NCBI GenBank assembly: GCA_049282355.1
Contig: JBAPTW010000483.1
Span: forward strand, 1 to 9,409
Source: JAGTVB01 sp049282355
Lineage (GTDB): Bacteria; Pseudomonadota; Gammaproteobacteria; HK1
DNA: 9,409 nt
Direction: 5' to 3'
Made by a program: the position numbers and the translations under genes. Below, one piece after another: positions 1-6,872 of this stretch (position 1 is the first letter of the stretch; each line of letters opens with the position of its first letter). Under the pieces are notes generated by a model. That model searched no databases. It saw only the letters and a program-made list of their open reading frames with translations, and was not told the origin of the DNA.

Positions 1-551
1 GGGCGGAGCCGCCAGCGTTGCTCGCGCGGTGACTCGGGCGGGCGCTCGAATGCGGTGAATTGTTTCTCGACAGGTGGATTTGGCGGCTTGGCAAGCAGCT
101 CCACCAGCAACGCGATGGCGGCGCCAAGCGCCAGGGCGATGAGGGCCAGCCACAGGGTTCGTGGCGCATTGCGAAGGGCCACCCGCAGATGGTCAAGCCG
201 CCCGCCTCGCGCACGCCGGGGGCTGCCGGGAAGCTCAGCCGTGTTCGTTACTGGGGCGGTGTCGGCGGCGGGGGGATGATGGTGCGCGATCTGCGCACCG
301 CCGGTGATTTCCTGCGCTTCTGGAAAGTAAAGGTCAAAGAGGCGCGCGATCTGGAGCCATTGTTCGTGACGGGTCGCGAGCAAGGATGCGAGTGCGGCGC
401 GAAGCTCACAGCGCGGCCAATCTTGGCGTGATCGCAGCAGTGCTTCGACGTCGATATGTTCCGCCGGGCCGAGGCGCACGATGCCGTGCCCGTGCAAGGC
501 GTCGAGCAACGCCTGAAGGGAAGGTCCTGCGGCGCGTTTGCCAGCGGTCAC
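1..551 (-). CDS. Membrane-anchored CoxE-like N-terminal domain protein, partial (C-terminus off the left edge)
   Basis: An open minus-strand frame runs from GTG at 551-549 to the window edge with no stop (183 codons visible). Residues about 10-78 are helical, with the pattern SLQALLDALHGHGI ... ELRAALASLLATRHEQW ... ARLFDLYF. This resembles the N-terminal helical region of CoxE-like/vWA proteins that partner MoxR ATPases (recognition by eye, moderate). Residues 80-130 are a low-complexity His/Pro/Arg linker. Residues about 132-153 form one hydrophobic helix (TLWLALIALALGAAIALLV). Arginines before it suggest the N-terminus is cytoplasmic, so the unseen C-terminal part would lie outside the membrane. 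The GTG shares four bases (GTGA) with the stop of the upstream ATPase gene, which indicates translational coupling and supports this start. The vWA fold itself is not visible here. The missing part could hold another domain; formylglycine-generating-enzyme-like domains sometimes accompany such ATPases. Confidence 0.7.
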   Translation of the reverse strand, partial: MTAGKRAAGPSLQALLDALHGHGIVRLGPAEHIDVEALLRSRQDWPRCELRAALASLLATRHEQWLQIARLFDLYFPEAQEITGGAQIAHHHPPAADTAPVTNTAELPGSPRRARGGRLDHLRVALRNAPRTLWLALIALALGAAIALLVELLAKPPNPPVEKQFTAFERPPESPREQRWRLR

Positions 552-1558
552 GCGGGTGCCGCCAGGCGCTCCAGATCTTCGCGCAGCTTCACCAAGCAGC
601 CGAGCGCAGGAATGGTGCGCCAGGGGACCGGTTCCCCTCGCCCCAGCCGCGCTAGCGCGTCCTCCAGGGGCTGGCGCGCGGCCGCCGGGTCGAACACGGT
701 GCGCAGCACGCCGATCCAGTCGAGGAGCTCAGCGGTGGCGGGTTTCTTGGTAAGCCTGAAGGACTCGCGCAGCTCCCACAGTAGGCCGAGGGCGTTGGTC
801 TTGAGCCAAACCGGCAAGTCAGGGTAGCGGCTGTCCAGAATCTCCCCAAGGCGCTCTTTGCTCGGAAAGGGAATGTAGTAAAAGATACAACGGCGCAGAA
901 AGGCGTCCGGTAGCTGCCGTTCGACGTTGCTGGTAATGATGACAAGGGGTTTTCGTGCCCCTGACGGCGGCAGCATATGCCGCTGCAAGCCCCGGTGACG
1001 CGGCTCGATGTCCTCAGCGGGGGCGTTCTGCGTCTCGGGGATCTCCGGAATTTCGAACCCGCCCTGATCGAGCTCGCGCAACAAATCGTTCGGCAGATCC
1101 CGGGGCGCCTTGTCGATCTCATCAATCAACACGATCTTTCGCACCGGTGAGACCAGGGCTTGGCCTAGGGGCTCGAGGCTGACGTAGTTTTGTGGAAAGG
1201 CCGCGCGCCGCCTACCCGGCTCGCCGCCGGCCTGGGCATCGCCAAAACGTCGCACGGCGTCATAGTGATACAGGAGATCGCGGGCTCGAGTTTCGCTTCG
1301 AATGTACTGCTCAAGGGGTCGTCGGTGCTCCGTACCCTCGCGGCGATCCTCGAGCAGACTGGTGGCGGCGGCAAAGGCGAAGTCAGTTTTGCCGCAGCCT
1401 GGCTCACCTGTTAACAACAGGGGCCGACCGAGAGCCAGCGCGACGTTGGCGGCGGCCAGCAAATCATCATCGGCAAGGAACGGCTTGCCATCGCGGCCCC
1501 GCATTCGCTCGCGTTCGAACAGGGGATAGGGGTGACGATAGCCGGTTGAGTCCTTCAT
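548..1558 (-). CDS. MoxR-like AAA+ ATPase
   Basis: 336 aa, the usual size of a MoxR-family single-domain AAA+ ATPase. Visible motifs are Walker A GEPGCGKT (residues 51-58), Walker B IVLIDEID (142-149), sensor 1 in PLVIITSNVERQLPDAF (Asn211) and the arginine pair in FLRRCIF (222-223). The segment YVSLEPLGQALVSPVRK before Walker B is typical of this group. A helical lid domain follows from about residue 235. MoxR ATPases use ATP hydrolysis to remodel or activate partner proteins, often vWA-domain proteins encoded next door. Here the neighbours are a TIR protein (stop 2 bp upstream of this start) and a membrane protein (4-bp overlap downstream). The ATG at 1558 lacks a strong Shine-Dalgarno sequence, which suits translation coupled to the TIR gene. 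The insertion at residues 172-202 (NAPAEDIEPRHRGLQRHM) is longer than in many homologues. The family call is firm; the substrate is unknown. Confidence 0.93.
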   Translation of the reverse strand: MKDSTGYRHPYPLFERERMRGRDGKPFLADDDLLAAANVALALGRPLLLTGEPGCGKTDFAFAAATSLLEDRREGTEHRRPLEQYIRSETRARDLLYHYDAVRRFGDAQAGGEPGRRRAAFPQNYVSLEPLGQALVSPVRKIVLIDEIDKAPRDLPNDLLRELDQGGFEIPEIPETQNAPAEDIEPRHRGLQRHMLPPSGARKPLVIITSNVERQLPDAFLRRCIFYYIPFPSKERLGEILDSRYPDLPVWLKTNALGLLWELRESFRLTKKPATAELLDWIGVLRTVFDPAAARQPLEDALARLGRGEPVPWRTIPALGCLVKLREDLERLAAPA

Positions 1559-1560
1559 GG

Positions 1561-2781
1561 CTAAGCATCGCGGAGGTAGCGGTTAATCATATCGGCGAGC
1601 TCCAGATAGCCGAGGCCGCGACCGCACGTGAGCTCCTCGTATTCTGTTCGCAGCTGGTGCATTGTTTCCGGGGACGGGCGAGGTTGCACCTTGAAGAGAT
1701 ACGCCTGCACGTCCTGCCAGGGAGGGAGCTCTGCGGGCGGTAGCAAGCAGTGCCGAAGCGTTCCCGAAGCCGCCGCCTCCTGGCCCCAGAGATCGACTCG
1801 TTCCACCTGCGTGGGCAGCAACGCGTCGGCAGGCGGATCGTCTGCGTAATCCAGAGCGAGCAGGATGCGAACGCTGTTTCTCGGCCTGGCCTGCCTCAGC
1901 AAGTCGGGAATGCGTTGCACGATGAACTCCCGGAGTGCGAGCTGCTCGGCCTCCTCCAATCGCGAGAGGTCCAGGGGCTGTAGGCCGAGGATCAAGAAGA
2001 CCGCCTGATTGCGCGCGGCGCTTGCCAGCAACCGAGGGGCGTCGCCGTCGCCGCCGAGGACGAAGCGCAGGTGCCGCTGCCAGTCGGCACCGCAACGGGC
2101 GGAGACGCCTTCCCATTTGAAGGGCACTCGATAGAGGGCGTGGTGCTTCTCGACGGCTTCGCTGAAAAAGTGCTGGATGCGCTCGATGAAAAGCCCCACG
2201 TTCTGGCGGCGGGGCCCGTGCAGTAGAAACAGGACATGTCCGGGCAATTGGCTTTCCTCGAGCACGCAAACCCATTGGGGAGCCCGATCAAGTCTCAGGG
2301 CCGCACCGAACGCGTGATACTCAACGGATGAGAGGTGAGTTTGAGAAGGCGTCGCGCTATCCCACGCCGCAAGCAGCTCGGCGAGGGTGTGCGCCACCCG
2401 CTCCAAACCACCGGCCCGAGTGCCATCAATCGGCTGCAGAATTCCGCTACCGTAGGGCATTTCGTGGAGGCTGCTTGACGGCTTTTCGATGATGACGGGG
2501 ATGACGCGGTGTGCCAGAGGATCATCGCGGGCCAGCTGAATGGCGCGCGCGATCTCCTCACGCTGATAGAAGGCAGCATCCGAATGAGAAGAGATCAACA
2601 CGAGGGTTGCACGCGAGGCTTCGAGCGCCTCCTGCAGAGCGCCGGGCCAGGGCGTGCCCGGCGCGAGCCCCAGCGCATCGAGGAACACCTGGCAGTGCTG
2701 ATCCTGGAGATCCCAAGCGAGCTTTTTCGCTTGGCTTTGGTCAGGTCCGGCATAGGCGATGAAAAAATCGAAGGGTCCCAC
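1561..2781 (-). CDS. TIR-domain protein with C-terminal degenerate STAND-like (iSTAND) region
   Basis: 406 aa in two parts. Residues 1-140 are a TIR domain: strand A FDFFIAYAGPD, the QVFLDALGLAPGTPW loop, strand C ATLVLISSHSDAAFY, then the REEIARAI helix with Glu75/Glu76 at the place of the catalytic glutamate of NAD-cleaving TIRs, and strand D HRVIPVIIE. Residues about 165-400 look like an NTPase fold without its active site. HVLFLLHGPRRQNVG (182-196) sits where a P-loop would be but lacks GK[ST], and AVFLILGLQPLD (260-271) resembles a Walker B strand without the acidic pair. This fits the inactive-STAND (iSTAND) domains known from conflict systems, by eye only. The start is GTG: an in-frame TAG lies 12 codons upstream, no ATG lies between, and GGAGGAGG precedes the GTG closely. 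It is the first gene of a tight three-gene cassette and probably its effector/sensor. The TIR call is firm; the iSTAND call is moderate. Confidence 0.9.
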   Translation of the reverse strand: MGPFDFFIAYAGPDQSQAKKLAWDLQDQHCQVFLDALGLAPGTPWPGALQEALEASRATLVLISSHSDAAFYQREEIARAIQLARDDPLAHRVIPVIIEKPSSSLHEMPYGSGILQPIDGTRAGGLERVAHTLAELLAAWDSATPSQTHLSSVEYHAFGAALRLDRAPQWVCVLEESQLPGHVLFLLHGPRRQNVGLFIERIQHFFSEAVEKHHALYRVPFKWEGVSARCGADWQRHLRFVLGGDGDAPRLLASAARNQAVFLILGLQPLDLSRLEEAEQLALREFIVQRIPDLLRQARPRNSVRILLALDYADDPPADALLPTQVERVDLWGQEAAASGTLRHCLLPPAELPPWQDVQAYLFKVQPRPSPETMHQLRTEYEELTCGRGLGYLELADMINRYLRDA

Positions 2782-2785
2782 GCCA

Positions 2786-2793
2786 CCTCCTCC
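2786..2793 (-). promoter_or_regulatory. Strong Shine-Dalgarno site for the TIR gene
   Basis: GGAGGAGG on the minus strand lies 4 bases from the GTG at 2781-2779. It is the only strong ribosome-binding site seen among the five minus-strand genes, it fixes the GTG as start, and it suggests the TIR-MoxR-membrane cassette is translated as a unit from here. No convincing sigma70 -35/-10 pair was found upstream. Confidence 0.75.
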
Positions 2794-3002
2794 CAGAGAA
2801 TCGAGAGACCTCTATTCAACGACCCGAGAGTGCCTTACGGACACCGTGGTGCGGTCCAAAGAGATCCTGACGCTTTGCGCCGAGAGATGCAATGGCGGCA
2901 TGTGCCGCTGCCCGCGCAAGTGCTTGCGACCGCTGGTGGTCAGCCTATGGTCGGGCATCGCACGGTCCCAATGGCTCGAAGTGCTGGTTCCGGTCTACCT
3001 GT

Positions 3003-3016
3003 TCAAGTCGACTTGA
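3003..3016. repeat. Perfect 14-bp palindrome in the gap upstream of the TIR gene
   Basis: TCAAGTCGACTTGA reads the same on both strands. It lies 20 bp beyond the stop of the zinc-ribbon gene and about 220 bp upstream of the TIR start, within the 254-bp gap 2782-3035. A dimeric regulator could bind it, but no promoter is evident beside it. The rest of the gap holds a short inverted repeat (GCGGC ATGT GCCGC, about 2891-2904) and no gene I can support. Confidence 0.45.
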
Positions 3017-3035
3017 TGAGGCTTCGCGACGTGCT

Positions 3036-4238
3036 CTAGCTCGGGCTCGCGGGTTTGTTCCTGGCCGTCTCGAGGCTCGCCAGCATCGAAGCCGTGGTCG
3101 GATCTTTTCGGCCACACCGCGGGCACGTCTGCGGGTGGCAGGCTCGGCAGTAAGGCTTCTCGCAGTGCGGGCAGGGGGCATGTGCCGCCGGGCTCACCAG
3201 ATGCAGGGCGTCATCGCACACCATACGTGGCTGTTCGCGAGTGTAGCTGTATTCGCACGGTGCTTGCTCGAGGTGCCGAGCAATGGGGTTCCAATCCAGG
3301 TGAAAGCGCCGTTCGCCCTTACGGCGTTTGATGAGCAGCACAAACCGCTGCACCGGCATGGTGAGCTCGAGGCTCTGAATCCATTCCAGCGTCACCTTCA
3401 TGGCATATTTTTGGTGAAGATCGTTGACCTTGGCGTGATACTCCCGCTTGATGGCCTCTAGTCGCAGAGCCTCGCGTGCACTCTCGGCTTGCTGTCGATC
3501 GCTGGGCTTTCCTTGCTTTGGAATCACGGCAAGCTGTTGCAGCGATTCGCGGCGCAGGTCGTTGTAGTAGTTGTAGAGGCGATCGAGATCGCGCTCCCGG
3601 CGCCGCTGCATGCTTCGCAGGAACGGGCCAAGGACGTGGCGGATGCGAAGCGGCAAGGTTCGATGCAGCACCATGCGAAGCTGCTCGGCTTTCCAGCGTG
3701 GCGGCAGTGCGACCTCCGGTGGCGGCGTGGCCGTGGGTTTGGAAAATGGGCTTGCCCACAGCTCCTCCAGCATGCCGTCCAGGGTGGCACCATTCGATAG
3801 ATTGAAGCCAAGCTGCAGAATGCCGTCGCGCTTTTCGTCGGAGAACGCGGTATAGCGAAGGCTCAGTAACAGAAAACGGGTCCAAACGGGGGCCACCTCT
3901 TCCAGACGATAGGTGGCGTTGAGCAGCTCAAGGCCATGCTGAAGGATCCGCGCCGGATGATGGGGTGGCGGGTTTTCCACCTCGATCGCATGCTGCAGCC
4001 ATAAGCCTCGATCGCTCAGGAGCCCTGCCAAACGCTCTATCCAATCGGATTCGAGACTGACTCGAAGCGCCTTCGGTGGCAGCTCGGCGCCGAAACCAAG
4101 TTGCGACCATTCTGGGAGCCCAAGGGTTTTCTGAACGTCCGCAGGTGCAAGCACTTCGAGACCCTCCGGCTCGCAGGGCTCCACGGCTGCTCCCTTCTTT
4201 TCCAAGAGCTCGGCAATGAACTGTTGCAGCGGGTTCAT
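3036..4238 (-). CDS. Unrecognised protein with coiled-coil-like middle and C-terminal zinc-ribbon-like tail
   Basis: 400 aa; I do not recognise the family. Residues 1-165 are mixed helical with a Pro-rich stretch (NPPPHHP, 89-95) and an aromatic/Leu segment VWTRFLLLSLRYTAF (118-132). Residues 180-290 are basic and helical, with RSMQRRRERDLDRLYNYYNDLRR (208-230) and a charged run at 247-280 that looks like a coiled coil. Residues 295-318 (QRFVLLIKRRKGERRFHLDW) look like beta strands. Residues 356-375 carry three CxxC pairs (Cys356/359, 364/367, 372/375) separated by four residues each, in the form CPHCEKPYCRAC then CPRC, which probably binds one or two zincs. AGAGG lies 8 nt before the ATG. 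The gene lies downstream of the SNF2 helicase on the same strand, 172 bp away, which suggests a partner, perhaps a nucleic-acid-binding adaptor. This function is inferred from context and basic charge only. Confidence 0.8.
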   Translation of the reverse strand: MNPLQQFIAELLEKKGAAVEPCEPEGLEVLAPADVQKTLGLPEWSQLGFGAELPPKALRVSLESDWIERLAGLLSDRGLWLQHAIEVENPPPHHPARILQHGLELLNATYRLEEVAPVWTRFLLLSLRYTAFSDEKRDGILQLGFNLSNGATLDGMLEELWASPFSKPTATPPPEVALPPRWKAEQLRMVLHRTLPLRIRHVLGPFLRSMQRRRERDLDRLYNYYNDLRRESLQQLAVIPKQGKPSDRQQAESAREALRLEAIKREYHAKVNDLHQKYAMKVTLEWIQSLELTMPVQRFVLLIKRRKGERRFHLDWNPIARHLEQAPCEYSYTREQPRMVCDDALHLVSPAAHAPCPHCEKPYCRACHPQTCPRCGRKDPTTASMLASLETARNKPASPS

Positions 4239-4255
4239 CTTGTTAGCCTCTAGCC

Positions 4256-4414
4256 AACAGCTTCTCAGAAGCTGTTTTAAAAACTACTGCGCTTGCCATA
4301 GCGGCGTTGCGCGGCGGCTCAAAATCCTCATGTACTCCCTTGTACACTCCGGTTCCTCGCCACCGTGCGCCTTGCTCTGGCGGCGCTCGCGACATTTCTA
4401 AAACAGCTTCTCAG
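4256..4414. repeat. MITE/REP-like palindromic repeat between helicase and zinc-ribbon genes
   Basis: The gap between the two minus-strand genes is almost wholly a repeat-like element. The 13-bp core AGAAGCTGTTTTA occurs at 4267-4279 and inverted at 4399-4411. The left end carries a further perfect hairpin, AACAGCTTCT-C-AGAAGCTGTT (4256-4276). The interior is GC-rich, partly self-complementary, and has TGTAC-TCCCTT-GTACA at its centre (4331-4346). The right end overlaps the helicase stop codon (TGA at 4413-4411), so insertion may have set that C-terminus. No transposase is present, and target duplications are not evident. It has the look of a non-autonomous dispersed repeat. A related tandem unit lies at 7921-7948. 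The transcribed hairpins could separate or tune expression of the downstream gene. Confidence 0.7.
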
Positions 4415-6723
4415 GTGGTCTCGAACTCCTCGCCGAACAGCTCGTCGTCCAGCTGCTTGACCGCCTCGTACTGGCGCTTGGCACGCAACATACGCTCGCC
4501 GAGTTCGGCGAAGGCCCCGCTTCTCAGCTGTGCCGTGGTGGTCACCCACGCATCGAACACCAGGGAGGAGAAATCCTGCTGTTCTTCCAGCTCTCCGAGG
4601 ATGGCGTCGATCTCGCCAACCACCAGCTCAAACATGTTTATCTTCTCGTCGAGGATACGCAGCACCTCATCTTCCAAGGTGTTGCTCGCCACCAGGTTGA
4701 AGACGAAGACGTCCCGCTGTTGGCCGATGCGGTGGACGCGACCGATGCGCTGCTCGATGGCCATCGGATTCCACGGCAGGTCGAAGTTGATCAAGGTATT
4801 GCAGAACTGCACGTTACGCCCCTCACCGCCCGACTCGGTGGAAAGCAATACCGGTACCTGGTCGCGGAAGGTGGCGATGACGGCGTCTTTTTCCGGTCCT
4901 GGCAGGCTTCCCTCGAAGCGGGTGAAAGCAATATCCTGTTGGGTCAACAATTGATCGAGGTGATGCAAAGTCTCGCGGTGATGCGCAAACACCATCTTTT
5001 TTTCATCGGGATTGCGCTTTAAAATTTCGACAAGGGCAAGCTCCTTGGCGCCCGTTTCGATGCCGGCGTAGCGGGCACCAAGCTGCCGCCAGCGGTCCTC
5101 TGCCGGGTGGCGTTCGGCGAAGCGCTCAATGGCGCGCGCGGCTGCCGCCGGCGAGGAGCCAGCGGCACCCACGAGGTGATGCAACGCCAGCCGATGATGT
5201 CCGGGGGCGCTTGCATGAACTTCCCGCACCAGCTCATCAAGCGCTTTATAACAACTGTGCTCTTCGCCACCGGGGGGCACGCGCACCGTGACGGAATGCC
5301 GTGCCGGTAAGCGCACGTCGACCAGCGCGCGGGTGTTTCGAATCATGACGTCACGCATGAGGTCCCGCATCCGTTCGCGATTGATCGGCAGGCGGGGTTT
5401 GCCGGGGGTCATGTAGGCCGCGCGGAATTCCTTCTCGGTCTTGAAAATCCCAGGCTTTAGCAGCGTCAGGAGGTTATAGAGCTCAATGAGGGAATTTTGT
5501 ACCGGTGTGGCGGAGAGCAGCAATAGAAACCTCTTCTTGAGCGCATCCACCAGCTTATAGTTGCGGGTCGAACGGTTCTTGAGGTGATGGGCCTCATCCA
5601 CGATGACCAGATCATAGGTTTCGCGCGTGAGCCGTGCGAAGTGCTCGCTTCGCCGTGCCATGGCGATGGAAGCGATGATGCGTGGTTGCGCCCAGAACAT
5701 CTCAGCATCCTGGCGCAGTCGGGCATCGTAGCTGGTGATGCAGTCGATGCCAAACTTGGTCTGCAACTCTTCCTGCCATTGGCCCACCAGGGAGGCAGGG
5801 GTTAGCACCAAGAATCGCTCGACCATACTGCGAAGCAGGTATTCTTTGAGCACCATGCCCGCCTCGATGGTTTTACCGAGCCCGACTTCATCGGCCAACA
5901 ATACCCGTCCACGGAAGGTTTTGAGGACCTTGCGCACCGTCTCGATTTGATACCAATACGTTTGCACCCCACGGAGCAGCGGTAGGCAAAGCAGCTCGTC
6001 AAATCCTTGCAGGAGTCCGAGATGGGCGAACTCACCTCGCAGTCGAAACCAATCATGGTCCTGTCCGCTGCCCATCCCGTCGGGCAATGGCGGCAGCTCG
6101 CCACCGACGAACTCAAGGCTGATGGGGATAGCGGCGGACAACCGGGGTAGCTCGGTGGCAGCGATCTCTGGCGCCAAGTGAGGCGGCGCTGCCGCCGCGG
6201 GTTTATTCTCCGGAGGCGGCGTCTCGTCGCGCCTAGCGGCCTTTGTGGTTTTCGAGGCTCCACTTCGCGCGGGGGCACGCGTGTGTTTCAGGCGGTTCAC
6301 TTCGCCCTCTCGCGTGATGCGTATGAATAGCTTGCGGAACCAACCCTCCAGTGGAGGACCACCGGCAAACCATGGCCAGGCGGCATAGAAATGATGGAGG
6401 TGCGCTTGCTCCAGGATGGCGTAGGCGGCGGCCATACGGCCTTGCTGCGCCAGCGCGAGGGCGCGCAGGAGCTGATCCCGCCTATCGGTGTAAAAGCGTT
6501 TGCTGTAGCGCTTCAGGTAGCGCAGGCATCGGTCTGGGCGCTCGTCCACCAGGGCCGCGATGGCGGCGAGGTGCAGCAGGTTACCGTCATCTGGGCAATC
6601 GCGGACGGCTTGGTCGGCAACAGTCAACGGGTCGGTGTCTTGACTTGCGAACGCCGCATAGATGGCCTCAATCCAGCCACGGGCGTCTTGGGGTATATTG
6701 TCAGTAGAGGGTACGTCGGCCAT
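4411..6723 (-). CDS. SNF2/RapA-type DEAH helicase with N-terminal TPR-like region
   Basis: 770 aa. Residues about 12-115 are helix pairs of tetratricopeptide-like character (DGNLLHLAAIAALV, DQLLRALALAQQGRMAAAYAIL). Residues 148-190 are a Pro/Ala/Lys linker. The helicase core follows: Q-like segment VQTYWYQIETV (253-263), Walker A ADEVGLGKT (277-285), motif Ia LVLTPASLVGQW (305-316), DEAH box VIVDEAHH (373-380), motif III LLLLSATPVQN (400-410), KKMVFAHHRETLHHL (575-589), STESGGEGRN (628-637) and motif VI EQRIGRVHRIGQ (657-668). All motifs are intact, so it should be an active DNA-dependent ATPase/translocase. The length and motif wording suit the HepA/RapA side of SNF2 proteins, but the N- and C-terminal RapA domains are absent. 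The Shine-Dalgarno before ATG 6723 is weak. It is first in the five-gene minus-strand run, followed by the zinc-ribbon protein. Family call firm; role unknown, possibly defence or transcription recycling. Confidence 0.93.
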   Translation of the reverse strand: MADVPSTDNIPQDARGWIEAIYAAFASQDTDPLTVADQAVRDCPDDGNLLHLAAIAALVDERPDRCLRYLKRYSKRFYTDRRDQLLRALALAQQGRMAAAYAILEQAHLHHFYAAWPWFAGGPPLEGWFRKLFIRITREGEVNRLKHTRAPARSGASKTTKAARRDETPPPENKPAAAAPPHLAPEIAATELPRLSAAIPISLEFVGGELPPLPDGMGSGQDHDWFRLRGEFAHLGLLQGFDELLCLPLLRGVQTYWYQIETVRKVLKTFRGRVLLADEVGLGKTIEAGMVLKEYLLRSMVERFLVLTPASLVGQWQEELQTKFGIDCITSYDARLRQDAEMFWAQPRIIASIAMARRSEHFARLTRETYDLVIVDEAHHLKNRSTRNYKLVDALKKRFLLLLSATPVQNSLIELYNLLTLLKPGIFKTEKEFRAAYMTPGKPRLPINRERMRDLMRDVMIRNTRALVDVRLPARHSVTVRVPPGGEEHSCYKALDELVREVHASAPGHHRLALHHLVGAAGSSPAAAARAIERFAERHPAEDRWRQLGARYAGIETGAKELALVEILKRNPDEKKMVFAHHRETLHHLDQLLTQQDIAFTRFEGSLPGPEKDAVIATFRDQVPVLLSTESGGEGRNVQFCNTLINFDLPWNPMAIEQRIGRVHRIGQQRDVFVFNLVASNTLEDEVLRILDEKINMFELVVGEIDAILGELEEQQDFSSLVFDAWVTTTAQLRSGAFAELGERMLRAKRQYEAVKQLDDELFGEEFETT

Positions 6724-6737
6724 GTTGCTCGTCTATA

Positions 6738-6751
6738 GCGATCACGATCGC
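6738..6751. promoter_or_regulatory. Short inverted repeat just upstream of the helicase start (possible operator)
   Basis: GCGATC-AC-GATCGC, two 6-bp arms with a 2-bp centre, begins 15 bp upstream of the helicase ATG on its 5' side. The position suits an operator or 5'-leader hairpin. The motif is short and GATC/CG-rich, so chance is a real alternative. Confidence 0.3.
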
Positions 6752-6872
6752 GGCCGCATCGCTCTTTGAACCGGTGCTTCCCTGTCCTGACGTGAGCTCA
6801 GCTTGCCGAGCAGAACAGGTCGATGCCGATCGCTTTCTTTGCTGCCAGCATAACTCAGTGTCATGATTTTCA

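Noticed and set aside
2759..3016. Plus-strand 85-codon frame with a cysteine-rich stretch across the gap before the TIR gene
   Set aside because: It begins inside the TIR gene on the opposite strand, has no ribosome-binding site I can see, and matches no family I recognise. The cysteines may be chance.
4256..4284. Rho-independent terminator on the plus strand (10-bp hairpin then TTTT)
   Set aside because: No plus-strand gene ends here, and the same sequence recurs inverted at 4399-4411, so it is better read as the end of a repeat element.
4307..4954. Long plus-strand frame (215 codons) opposite the helicase C-terminus
   Set aside because: Serine-rich antisense shadow of a high-GC gene; the helicase on the other strand has all its motifs.
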